Origin: Chamaecyparis obtusa
Lineage: Eukaryota; Streptophyta; Pinopsida; Cupressales; Cupressaceae
Assembly: GCA_027943335.1 (NCBI GenBank)
Contig: BSBK01002929.1
Span: 744,001 to 808,000 of the forward strand
Direction: 5' to 3'
Length of the DNA: 64,000 nt
Shown: in pieces, positions 12,621-23,660 of the stretch
Layout: each line of letters opens with the position of its first letter
Numbering within the stretch: position 1 is the stretch's first letter
Notes under the pieces: generated by a model
Databases searched by the model: none
The model's input: the letters and a program-made list of their open reading frames with translations, nothing else
What the model was told of the DNA's origin: nothing
Made by a program: the position numbers and the translations under genes

Positions 12621-14090
12621 AGGTGGAGACATCTAAAGAAATGGTTTTGCAAAGCTTTTCTAAAAAGGTCAACATTCAAGAAATGAGTATGGGTGAATAC
12701 AAGATAGATCATGTAATGTCTCTAATGGATCTCCCCATATCTCCTAGGTCTCAAGGATGACCTTCAAATGTATTTACACCTTCCAATGGTAGTGCTTTAA
12801 AAATACATGAAGGAACTAGAATGGTCAAATCGAAAGTGTCCCTTGAAGAAGAAAATGAAGAAAAAGTTGTCTTGTAATGGCTTTATAAAGAAAATGAAGA
12901 TGGAAATATCAAACATGTTGAGATAGCTACAAACAAATATGGAAAGGGATATGAGATCATGAAACAGATGGGTTATAAAGGAAAAGGACCATTGGGTAAA
13001 AGAAAACAAGGACTTGTGGAACCTATACATAAGGATTTCAGAAACCCGAAGGACAAGACTGGATTGGGCTTCAAGTAAGCAACATCTCATCCTATAGAAG
13101 AAAGTGGTCCTTCCTTTGATAGATTAGGAGACTCAGATGATGAATAAGAAGTGGAAGGAAAATCTATTTCCTATGAAAGGTCATTACTCTTACAAGGATA
13201 CCCATTATCATAAATTGGTACCGATCTTGAACAAGAACTAGAAGAAGGACAAGCAGAAGATCTTGAAGTAGAACAAGAAATAGGGATTCCTATTTTTGAC
13301 ACACCTCACTTTGATGAGGAACCAGAGATGATAAATTCACAAGAACCATTGAAAGAAGAAGAGAATAATGCTAATGAAGAAGATGAAGTACTGATGACTA
13401 TTGTCCACTTCTTGGGGGTTTCAGATGATAGTCAAGTAGACTCACACAAATATGAATGTGATATAATTTCTGATGCTACTATGGATATAAAAGTGGATGT
13501 GATACATAAATTTTCTCATGGAGTCTTGATTGAAGAAGGAGAGAGTTCTAATGCTAAATCGCTAGAGTTAGATTTACATAACATTAACATGAACTCTAAT
13601 AATAACAAAAATGACTCTAATAATCCTAACATTTATTTAGAAGCAAACTTAATGGAAAACATCTTGCAAGTTAATAATGTTGATAATAACATGGTGTTAT
13701 CTCTTGAACCCACTGAATCCTTGTCCTTATTACATCCTGAATTGATAGACTATATTGAGCCTACATCCACAAGCCTATTATCTTTTGACAATGACTATTC
13801 CCTAGCATGTTATAAATGCTTGTGAACCTTTCCTTTCTTCCACCAGTGTAAAGAGAGAAACCATGACTAAGGAGGATATCAAGTTTCTTAGTCTCAAAAT
13901 TAAAAATAAAAAGAACAAGAAATCTGATGGTGAAAACCACTTAGTGGCAGTGCCAAATCCTAAAAGAGAAAAAGGCATATCTGATGGTGAAAACCTCCTA
14001 GAGGCACTAAAGGATGGGATTCTTGATATCCTCCTAGATCATTTTCAAGAAATATCTTCAGTTCTAATTGAACCAACATAACTCATTAAT
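12621..14090 (+). pseudogene. Element A G-patch domain and acidic linker
   Basis: A glycine-rich G-patch motif lies at 12929-13078: YGKGYEIMKQMGY, then GPLGKRKQGLVEPI, ending KTGLGFK. G-patch domains bind RNA or activate DEAH helicases, and are also found in some retroviral polyproteins. An acidic linker follows (13328-13825), then a lysine-rich stretch with two GEN repeats (13863-14081) that contain the hairpins listed separately. Frames change between segments. The same order occurs in B and C. Confidence 0.78.
13929..14008 (+). other. Element A hairpin pair upstream of RT
   Basis: Two hairpins lie inside the linker coding sequence. Each has arm GGTG, bulge AAAA and a 4-bp inner stem. The first pairs CCAC with GTGG (13937-13947) and is followed by CAGT. 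The second pairs CCTC with GAGG (13994-14004) and is followed by CACT, which pairs with GGTG. The inner stems differ at two base pairs while pairing is kept. Confidence 0.65.
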
Positions 14091-15060
14091 TTGGGAATGA
14101 CAAAAGCTCCTCAACTAGTCCACATTGCTCAGTCATTGACAGAAGAGGAAAAGATCCAATTCACCAGTTTCTTCAAAGAAAAGAAGATCAATTTTTCTTT
14201 GTCTTATTTAGACATGCCTAGATTGGATATAGATTTGATAATGCATCTCTTGTCTATTTCTCCTTACGTGAAACAAGTAAAGCAAAAAATAAGGAAAATA
14301 AACCCACATGTGGCATTGCTAGTCAAAGAAGAACTAGAAAAACTATTGAAAGATGGATTCATTAGAGCCATTGATTATGTAGAATGGATTTCAAACATAG
14401 TTCATGTTTTTAAGGTGGAAAAATCCATAAGAGTTAGCACAGACTTCAAATATTTAAACAAGGCTTATCCAAAGGATGATTTTCCACTTCCCAACATAGA
14501 CATGATTGTAGATTTGACGGCGGGTTATGAGATGTACTCATTAATGGATGAATTTTATGGATATAATAAAATTAAAATTTATACTAAAGATCAAGAATAG
14601 ACTGCATTCACATGTGCATGGGGAACATACTATTGGAATGTGATTCCATTTGGTCTCAAAAACACAGGTTCAACTTATCAAAGAGCAATGACCACAATAT
14701 TCCATGACATGATGCATAGAAACATGGAAGACTATGTAGATGATACATTGGAAAAATAAAAGATAAGATCAACACATTTAGAAGATCTAAGGAAAATATT
14801 TTACAAAATGGAACAGTTTCAATTAAGGCTTAATCCTAAGAAATGCATATTTGGTGTATCATCTGGAAAGTTATTAGGGTTCATAGTCTCAGCAAAAGAA
14901 TTAAGGTCGATCTAGCAAAGGTGAAATCTATTCTTGAAATGCAACCACCTAGAAACATTAGTCAAATGAGGATGCTTCAAGGCAAGCTACAATCCATAAG
15001 AATATTTATATCCCAATTCATGGATAAGGCACAACCTTTCACAAAGTTGATGCACAAAGG
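14091..15060 (+). pseudogene. Element A reverse transcriptase (broken)
   Basis: Ty3/gypsy RT with the segments VALLVKEELEKLL, DFPLPNIDMIVDLTAGY, PFGLKNTGSTYQRAM and the catalytic YVDD box at 14733-14744. A TAG at 14598, a TAA near 14757 and a frame change near 14840-14900 break it. RT copies element RNA into DNA in the cytoplasmic particle. The LNPKKCIFGV and NISQMRMLQGKLQSIR segments continue into the connection region. Confidence 0.9.
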
Positions 15061-15570
15061 AAATACATTCACTTGGTATGAACAATGTGAAGAAAATTTT
15101 TCCCAAGTCAGGAAATATTTGATGAATCCTCCAATCCTAATGGCACCTATCTATGGAAAACCTTTATTGTTATACATGTCAGTGATAGATACATCATTGG
15201 AAGTATTTCTTGTGCAAGAAGATGAGGCTAAAAAGGAGAGAGCTATATACTATATCAGCAGAACTTTAGTCATGTAGGAGTTGAACTATTCCATGATTAA
15301 GAAAGCATGCTTAGCAGTGGTATTTGCATCCCAAAAGATTAGGCATTACATGTTGGCATAAAGGTGAAGCTAGTGGCTAAGATTGATCCACTCAAATATC
15401 TATTGAGTAAGGCAATGCTAATAGGAAGGTTAGCAAAGTGGGTCCTAATTCTAAGTGAGTTAAGTGAGTTTGACATTGAATATGTTGATAGAAAAGCCAT
15501 TAAAGGACTAGTGATTGCTGATCAACTTGTAGAAACACCATTAACAGATGACAAGCCATTACATGTCGAG
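15061..15570 (+). pseudogene. Element A RT-linked RNase H
   Basis: This follows RT with TFTWYEQCEENF, a YMSVIDTSLEVFL strand, YYISRTLVM and, in another frame, KIDPLKYLLSKAML ending in DRKAIKGLVIADQL. It corresponds to the first RNase H of Ty3/gypsy pol, which removes RNA from RNA:DNA hybrids. A stop at 15275 and a frame change before 15364 disable it. Confidence 0.8.
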
Positions 15571-15599
15571 TTTCTAGATGAATCTATTATGCACTTGAT

Positions 15600-16010
15600 A
15601 GAGCACCCATGGAAAATTTATTTTGATGGCTCTTTCATGCAGGAAGGATCATGAGCTGGATGCTTATTCATTACACCACAAGGATATAAAATTTTGAAAG
15701 CATATAAGATGATCTTTCCATGTACAAACAAAATAGCAGAATATGAAGCTCTAGTGAATGGACGCAAACTTACAATAGAGTGGAAAATCATTGAATTACA
15801 CATCTATGGAGATTCACAACTCATTATCAATCAGGTAAATGGTGACTATCGAACAAAAGATGATAAGCTCATGCCTTAAAAAATAATGGTGGATGACTTG
15901 AAGAAATATTTTGTGTTCATCACATTTGAGAAAATTCCAAGATCAAAAAACAAAGTAGCGGATGCAATGACTACTTTAGCATCAATGTTACAACTTAAAG
16001 AACATCAATT
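15600..16010 (+). pseudogene. Element A second RNase H (archaeal type)
   Basis: A second RNase H-like domain, the hallmark of the Tat lineage. Visible acidic residues are D in YFDGSF, E in AEYEAL, D in YGDSQL and D in VADAMTTL. Stops at 15652 and 15877 interrupt an otherwise single frame. Dual RNase H Ty3 elements are established in plants; presence here is seen directly. Confidence 0.86.
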
Positions 16011-17359
16011 TCGCTATGACTTCCTAGTGGAAGCACACCCATTACCTGCCTATGACTCACCCAAATCCCAGATTGTTTGTACCCTTGAAACCCAAGTTTT
16101 GTCCAAATATACCCATATCTACTCTTACCTAAAAGATCAAATAATCCCTGAAGGCTATTCCAGAAATGAAAAGAGATCCCTTATAAGAGCGGCATCATGT
16201 TATATAATCATTGCTAATGACTTGTATAGATGTGGTCTAGATGGTATGCTTCTTAGGTGCTTAGAACATGAATATTCTAATCATGTATTAAAGGAAGTTC
16301 ATGAAGGTGTGTGGGTCACACTCGAACATTTTTTCATTAGCCAAGAAACTCTTAAGGGTTGGATATTATTGGCCCATAATGGAAAAAGATGTTATCCATT
16401 TTTCAAAAACATGCAAGAAATGCCAGATTCACGGTAACCTTATACATGCTCCAGCTAGGGAGCTAATTCCTTTCATAACACATTGGCCATTCTAGCAATG
16501 GACCTTTGATCTAGTTGGATAGATATACCCAAATTCATCAAATGGACATAAACACATCATTACTACAACTGAGTATTTTACAAAATGGGTGGAAGCTATG
16601 CCACTATCTAATGCAACTAGAAAATAAATTTTAATGTTTATATTGAACTATATCATCTACAGATATGGAATACCCTCATCGATTGTGACTGACAGTGGGG
16701 GTCAATTCAAAAACAAAGACATAGATGAGTTGTGTCTTCAATTAAAAATCACTTAGCACTATTCCTCGATCTATTACCCTCAAGGCAACGGATAGACTGA
16801 AGCATCAAACAAAACTATATTGAAAATTTTGCATAGGATAGTGAATAAATCAGGAAAGGACTGGCATTTACAAATCAATCTGACATTATGGGCTTACAAA
16901 ACTAGCATCACAACACTAACTGGCATAACTCCTTTTACACTGGTTTATGGATCAGAGTCAATATTACTAGTTGAGGTAGAGATTCCATCACTAAGGGTAT
17001 CATTGAAATTTCTAGTCACTAATGAGGACTATCGAATCTCTAGATTGCAAGAGCTAGAATTTCTAGATGAGTGCAGGCAACGGGCATTTGATCATCTCAA
17101 ATTCTATCAAAAGAGAATGTCAAGATGATATAACAAGAAAGTAAAACCAAGAAGTTTTCAGGTAGGAGATCTAGTTTTGAGAGAAAATCCTAAAAATCAG
17201 CAAAATCGAGAGCAAAGGGGAAAATTCGAACCCAATTGGTTGGGTCCCTTTGTCATCACAACAGCATTTGGATCAGGAGCCTATCAATTGGCTATGCCTG
17301 AAGGAGATGTTTTACTAGATTTTATTAATACTCTACATCTGAAAAGGTTTTATGCCTGA
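16011..17359 (+). pseudogene. Element A integrase (broken)
   Basis: Integrase inserts the DNA copy into the chromosome. The zinc region is split by a frame change at about 16300-16430 (EVHEG..., then CKKCQIHGN). In the core the D of TFDLVG (about 16506), the D of VTDSGGQF (about 16688) and the E of TEASNK (about 16800) are retained, with stops between them. The C-terminal part has NPKNQQNREQRGKFEPNWLG, ending LKRFYA at 17357. The end matches that of C. Confidence 0.86.
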
Positions 17360-17478
17360 CATTCTTGAGATAGCACCTGTACAGTGAAAAGAGTTCTTGA
17401 AAAAAGTTCAAAAACAACAAATATGGATCCTGAAAAAAATAAAAAACAATAGAAAAGTCCTAAAAAAATGACCATCTC

Positions 17479-17652
17479 GATGAAAATATAGCAAATAGGT
17501 GCCTTGGTGAGTCCAAAAAAATAGAAAAAGAAAAAGTACAAAGAAATTGGAAAAGATAAAAAGTGTCTTGGTGAAAACCTGGTAGACAGGCACCATGATA
17601 GAAAAAAATAGAAAAGTTTGGCCAAGTGGTGAAAACTTGGTAAATAGGTGCT
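17479..17652 (+). other. Element A hairpin triplet after pol
   Basis: Three copies lie in noncoding DNA beginning 120 bases after the pol stop, separated by A-rich spacers. The copy at 17570-17594 pairs perfectly: GGTG with CACC, and CCTG with CAGG across GTAGA. The copy at 17628-17652 pairs CTTG with TAGG using wobble pairs. The copy at 17479-17503 is decayed. Same layout as in C (58789-59018). Confidence 0.65.
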
Positions 17653-17659
17653 ACTTGTA

Positions 17660-20240
17660 ATCAATGTTCTATCTATCAAGACAACACATGCACATTTGGC
17701 CGATGTAAATTTTAGTTTGTACATATCTTCCAGTGACTTTTGTGACATGCCAAATCCTAAAGCCTATTATCAGAAAATCATATCTTCCTAAGGATGGAAT
17801 CTATCCACATTAAGGTCCTAGGTAAATATTTTTCCCTAGGAGGCAATGATCAAGGTCACGCATGTTGCTAAGTCAATATTAGGACTTTCTGCTAGGGTGT
17901 TGGTTATCCCTAGTCCGCAATAGACATTAAACTACAAAAACAAAGGTATTTCTTAATGCCACCATAAATAGTATTTCTTAATACTTGGACCTAAAAAGTG
18001 TTCCTAAATACTATGTCATGACGATAAGATTGTTTCTAAATGCTAAATAGGTGAGTTACTTATTGATGAAAGAAATCTATGATTGATAATAATTTATATG
18101 CATCTGTTTGCAAATTAATCAATAATGTTCCTAAACACTATAATTACAACTATCTATTTTAAAGAAAATACATTGATTATCATAAAGGAATAATGAACTT
18201 TATTATTATTATCATTTTTTTATTGTTATGTTTCCTTAAGTGACTCGATGATGTATAAAGTAGACTAGAGAAACAAGGACTGGGGGCATAACATTTTCTT
18301 TTTCTTCTATTAGTGGTAATAAATCTGATGATCTAAGGTGATCATAGGGAATGAGTGTCTATGATAAGTGCCTCCATCATGATTGGAATGCCACCTATAC
18401 CTTGACCTATTTCCTATGAAAGCTTTAGTGAGGTTGGATTTATTTCCTTGCCTATTTTAAACTACAATGAAAGACTACTTCCTAGTAAGGTACATAGTAA
18501 ATCAGATTATACCTACGGATATGAATATAAAACAAAAGGTCATTGCGGATATATATTTACACATTATGCACCAAAAAAGAAAAGGGTTTATATTAAAAAG
18601 GAAGTAACTGATAGAAAATTCTAGCCTATATGCTTTAATGTTTAGGTTATTTTTCGACATGACAAATAAGAGGGAAGTATTCATATTTAATTGATTGCTA
18701 AATCTATTAGTGAAAATTGTACTAACCTAATGAGGTCCCATCACAAAATCTCTATGATGATAATTGATCCACTTTGAATAAACAGTGACTGTCTGAGGTG
18801 TCCTAGTCTAGGTTTATTTCATTGTTTAATTTGCATTAAGGTTCATTTTTAGTTGCATTTCATATTAATTTTTATTAAGTTCATTTAGATACATTTCATG
18901 TTTTAGTTGCATTGAAGTTCATTTTAAATTGCATTCATTTTAATATAGTTGCATTAATTTTTAAGTTGCATCGGTATGAATGTGTGAATTCAATTATCTA
19001 AGCATTTTAAATTGAAAATTCTAAAAACATTAACCATTTTCCAAGTTTGACCAATTACATCATGAAATCATAAAAACTTAAATGAAATGACTGAGTATAT
19101 ATCACTGATATCCATTTTCGTAAACCATCTCATATCATAAAAATTCTTGCATAGTGCATCCATAATCACACATACATAAATAAAAGTGAGATGTCCATAC
19201 ATCACATCGCATTACATCTCATACATCCATGTGCATACATAAAATAAAGATTGCATAGATTCATATAAGTTTGCATCCATACATTCATAAAGCTTTGAAA
19301 ATACAAAAACATAAGCATATATCAGTGAAATATATCATGATGGCATCATATCATCACCATCAAACCTAATCTAGTCATGACCAAGTATGAACATCACATC
19401 AATATCCAAACCATGAGATGCATATCAGTATATCTCACATGTGCTGAAATCAGAAAACATCACATGAAGTAGCATAAATCAGATAAGATATCCATATCAG
19501 AATCATTAGAGTCATAAATCATCAATATATCATTAGTATATGAGAAAGAGTATAAGAACATCAATGATAGTATATCAAAGCATGAATGAAGCATTATATC
19601 AAAGTATCAATAATGAATAGTATCACTATATCAACAATAAAGAGTCCATCGGACATCAAAGTGTACATCGATAAAAAATGGTACAAAATACAAGATATAT
19701 CAAGAGTACATCATATAAGTCAATGATACAAAAATGAGAGTATACAAAGAATCTCAAATCTAGCTAGTACCCTCATCCTCTCATGGAGGATCAAGAGGGG
19801 GCACATCTACTTTTCCTAGGATAGGTGGAGGCATAGCATCATCAAATTGTTGAGCTATAACTGAATAAAGAGGTGCCCTCTGAGTGGCAAGAATAGTGAC
19901 ACAATATAAAGAAAATTAGTATGTGGCCCTCTATCCTTGGTGGGTGGTTGTGTGTCTATCTCACTTGTCTATCATCTATGCTAGTTGTGAGTCCCTTTCT
20001 GTGAGCCATGCCCTGAGTGTGGAAACCTCTAACCGTAATGTAACTCTATCCTGCTCACACTATGATAGAGGATCTTTGTCCTTACCTACTGGTGGATCCT
20101 TGGTGGGCTATTGATCACCTCCACTACTATCACCTCTTGTTGTTTCCCTTTTTTTGTGTGCATGTTGATCCCTATGTAAGATTAGACTTGTATCCATCTA
20201 AGGGGCATGAACTCTCAATCTATGTTGTCAACTCTAGTAG
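17660..20240 (+). other. Element A 3' noncoding region
   Basis: No gene is supported in these 2.6 kb. Contents: A/T-rich spacer, a block of degenerate TTGCATT words (about 18830-18975), and a CAT/ACAT-rich low-complexity block (about 19090-19740) that has a counterpart in C at about 60320-60560. On the antisense strand this block lies downstream of the PMD gene. Confidence 0.6.
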
Positions 20241-20259
20241 CTAAAGTTTTTGCTAGAGG

Positions 20260-21570
20260 CCTGTTGCCATCTCCTCCTCCTCCTCCACCATCTCCTCTAC
20301 CTCCTCCATCTCCACCTCTATGGGCACCATCTCTCCTACCTTGACCTCTATCCCCACCTCTGATAGCTTGGCCTCAGCCACCACCCTCATCAACTAGATC
20401 ATAATCTAAGGCATCCTCAAGGTGAGGAATGACCTCATCAGGAGCAGTGAACCGTGGGTATGGATGTTGTGTGTAATAAGTATAGTAGCTATCTGTAATA
20501 CCACCATCAGTGATCTTAGGGAGGTAGTCCCATGCTACAAGTGCTATCTAGAATATCTCATGTAATGCAGTCTTATAAATTAGACAAGACCCCCATTGTG
20601 CCTCCTTATTTTTTATCCAAGCATATATAGCTATCTCTTGTGATATGCCCTATACCCTACCATTTTTTCTGAGAATGCATTTGATCAAGAACCACTTAAC
20701 AATGTAATGGGTCCTGCCAATCAGATATCAAGACTGGAAGAAATATGGCATCTGTCAGACATTAGATGGCCACTCCTCACAATCAAGGTATGGTCTCTAG
20801 AAAACATCAGTAACATCATCTAAGATGCCCTACCAAGAATCCAACTTGCCCAGATGGGGCTGTTGAAGCATACCTGAGTACATGCAAATGTAAGGCAACT
20901 CTGCATTGCACTACCTATCAACTATCGACCGTGTGATGGGGATGTTCTCCCATGCCCAGACCTGAAGTACCAAGATCCCTATTGTCATCATCTGAGAATG
21001 TTGATACACAATCTTGTGTAGCTCTCTATACATATGAGCAAGGATGTAGCTCCCAAAATAAAAATGTCAAGGTGAACATATCATGTCCTCGATCACCCTG
21101 GACCATCTACACGTGAAACTGTGCTATCCATGGTCAGGCATCATCAAGCCTCCTACTAATCTAGCTAGATATATAGGTAGTGACTCATAATTGGCCACCA
21201 TGTGGTCCCAACTAATATATCACTTAGTGATTGTATCATTATAAAATAGCCTCTGTGCATTAGTCATCGCCACCAGACCACTAGCCTCATACTCCACCTG
21301 AGACCCCATCACAGGAACGTGTAGAATACACCAAACATCCTCAGGTGTCACATCATCTCACCGATGGGAAAATTAAATGTGTTATGATTTGAGTTCTAGC
21401 ACTCAACAAGGGCTATCAACAACCCATAATTTACCCAAATGTCAAGTAAATTAGCCAAGCTCCAAAGGTCACAACAAGCAATAAAATGATGATCAGCTGC
21501 AAAAAGATTCTTGTGTAACTCCACGAGCTGGGTCAGTTGAGGAGATCGAAAGGAAACTACGCTTAATTAT
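20260..21570 (-). pseudogene. Element A antisense plant mobile domain gene (decayed)
   Basis: On the minus strand the segment at 20930-20973 reads VLQVWAWENIPITR, the tryptophan-rich signature of the PMD (aminotransferase-like plant mobile domain) family. It corresponds to LQIWAWEHIPILRP in C. Other stretches align in order with the C gene, for example the turn near 21330-21380. Many stops and indels leave no usable frame. PMD proteins occur in plant transposons and in the host silencing factors MAIN and MAIL1. Near 20270-20400 it ends in a low-complexity, proline/glycine-type tail. Confidence 0.72.
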
Positions 21571-21714
21571 GTCTTCACAATAGAAAATAGGGGAACTATG
21601 TCAACATTAGACAAGGGAAAATGACAATAAATTGCCTAAAAAGTTTAAATAGACAAGTAAAATTGGCTCAAAAATCAAGACAAAATAAATGCTATCATGT
21701 TTCTTGGATGTGAT

Positions 21715-21814
21715 CTAAGAAACTCAGGATGTGATACCCTAATGGGATACGAGCCAGGAAGTCCCGAATATGACACAGGAAATCTGAGAAGTGATCCAAA
21801 ATCTAGATGCGACC
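21715..21814 (-). repeat. Element A third motif cluster, inverted
   Basis: Four copies of the leader word in reverse orientation: GGATGTGATC, GGATGTGATA, AAGTGATCC and GATGCGACC. They lie between the start of the antisense PMD gene and the 3' LTR, so they have the same orientation relative to that gene as the leader clusters have to gag. Confidence 0.6.
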
Positions 21815-21847
21815 CTATTTTGACCAGATGAAAAAAATTAAACTATC

Positions 21848-22008
21848 TGAGAGAAATCTTAAATCCTTTTCATACTTGTGTTAGTTAGAGAGCAATAATT
21901 TGAATTCAATTATTATTTGGTTTGATTGAATTTTCATACTAACAATTGATATAATGAATTATTGAAGTGTTGTGTTGTAGCTTTATAGGTACATAATTCA
22001 CACACATA
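21848..22008 (+). repeat. Truncated 3' LTR of element A
   Basis: These 161 bp match 803-963 of the 5' LTR, including ATCTTAAATCCTTTTCATAC. The first about 640 bp of the LTR and the polypurine tract are missing. GTTAA follows directly. Confidence 0.85.
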
Positions 22009-23660
22009 GTTAAACATACCTCTTCATCAAGTCTTAAGACCTAAAACAATTTATTCATGGCCTTTTGAAATCTATTGTTAAATTCAACCATATTCTTATT
22101 TGGAAACTTTTTAATGTTGTTAAACTCATTTAGCATAAATCTATAGTTAAGATGATCTCCATAATGATCCTTAAAATACCTAACAAATTCATCCCATGAT
22201 GCTATACTATTCTCAGGCAATCCTCTATAACAGTCTCTATCATCTTCATTCAAAGATTGAATAAACAACTTTATTACTATGTCCTCATGCTTAATCTCAA
22301 ATTCATTCATCTTGTCAGTAAAAATTTTAAGGTGCTCTTCACAAGAAATAGCATTATTTCCACTAAATTTAGGGATCTTGTCTCTTATCTCATTTGGTAT
22401 GACATTAGGCTGACCATGGATCCCATCAAAGAATAAAGGATGATACATATCCAAGTGACTAGGTCTCCTTTGAAAGTTTCCAACAAATTGAGTTCCATTG
22501 GTTCCAACTGCAGCTGCCTAATTTGTCACATTTATAACCACACCACCAGCCATATGAGCATAAGAGACTTGGGTTGGGCTAGAGGTTTGGATATTTTAGC
22601 TACCAACATTTTCCATCACATTTTTCTTTGGACCCATAACTTGGCAAACTTGACTAGGACCAGCTCCTTGTGATCCTAGTACCAATCCAGTTGTAGTTTG
22701 TGTGTTATTGGTCACTGCAATATTATTTACAGAATGACCTAGGAAGGCTATTATTATTTTCATTTTTACAGCCACGACTTCTAATTCTACCTTCTCTAAG
22801 ATTTAGAAAGGTCTTCTTTATCCTTCCTTTCTTTCTCCAACTCTTGATCTAACTATGACATTCCATTAGGAAAACTATCTTTAGGTCTTGGATCCTCAAT
22901 ATGTACACCAGACAACTTTTGTTTTCCCTTTTCTTTGACAGTCACACTTTCCTTATTAGTGTTTTGTTGTAATTTAGTAGGCCTTTCAACCTCCCAACTT
23001 TGTAACTGTCTCATCACATGACCTTCTCCCTCAAATTCATCTCCCCTTAGCTAAGATTCATCTTGTTGTGACCTTTCTCTTAGTGCATTCATGTCACCAA
23101 AAACCTCCTTATTTAGGCCATTGTATGTCTCACTCAAAGCTTTATCACTGGCCTAATGATGTGCAGTGACTCTCAATAGTCTCTCCCTTTTGAGAAACAA
23201 GTTAAAAATATCTTTCTCACTTTTATTTTTCTTATTTTGCACTTCTAATATTTGTTCTCTTTCTCTTTTCCTCAAGGCCAAGACCTCTTCTTGAAGGACC
23301 TCAGCATCATTTTGTGTAGAGTCATAATTTTCAGCATCATCCAAGTTAATCAAGTCTTGAAGACCTTGATTACCCACTGGATAACATGGTTGATCCATTA
23401 AATTTGGGGATGCATCACTTGTATTTGACACACTACTATGTATATGACCTTGATTCCTCACTTTTTTTGTGTCAAGTCTCCTATATTGGATATGGGTTAC
23501 ACCCTTACTTTGAGGCCCATCCACAGGAGTATCAAACAAATGATTTAGCAAAGGTTGACTATATGACTCTAAACTTGTTGAAGATGATGAAGAATTCTCA
23601 GGTACTATAATCAGATTGTTCTTCTTAGGAATCCATGATGTTGAGATCAAACATCCTGAA
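22009..23660 (-). pseudogene. gag: Element F gag, N-terminal and core part
   Basis: On the minus strand the Gag core is intact from 22454 to 22041: IPKFSGNNAISCEEHLKIF, then LFIQSLNEDDRD, SIASWDEFVRYF and FNNRFQKAMNKLF. Upstream (23650-23153) is a polar, Gln/Asn/Ser-rich region with a coiled coil (EEVLALRKREREQIL), joined to the core by a stretch full of stops and frame changes. It is a Ty3/gypsy-type Gag of a group different from A-C, but similar in kind to the Gag of D. The lower end is cut by element A; the upper end is cut at the D junction, with no F leader or LTR left. Confidence 0.82.

Larger units (their letters stand above)
161..22008 (+). mobile_element. Element A: Tat-like Ty3/gypsy LTR retrotransposon, interrupted by N
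   Basis: A starts with TGTAATCACG and ends in an ACACATA tract. The five bases GTTAA lie immediately outside both ends (156-160 and 22009-22013), a target-site duplication. About 14.6 kb remain after removing the nested element N (5176-12401). Internal order is LTR, tRNA-Lys primer site, leader, gag, protease, G-patch, RT, RNase H, second RNase H, integrase, 3' region, antisense PMD gene and truncated LTR. Several frameshifts and many stops show that it is dead. The dual RNase H and the antisense gene place it in the Tat group by known lineage traits. Confidence 0.88.

Noticed and set aside
16563..16590. Loss of integrase catalytic Asp in A (TTEYF against ATDYF)
   Set aside because: That Asp is not the catalytic one; the catalytic Asp is in the FDLVG segment, which A retains.
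17350..17748. Phe-rich minus-strand frame after the A integrase
   Set aside because: Low-complexity shadow of A-rich noncoding DNA holding the hairpins.
19923..20244. Short plus-strand frames in the 3' region of A
   Set aside because: They overlap the tail of the antisense PMD remnant and match nothing in C.
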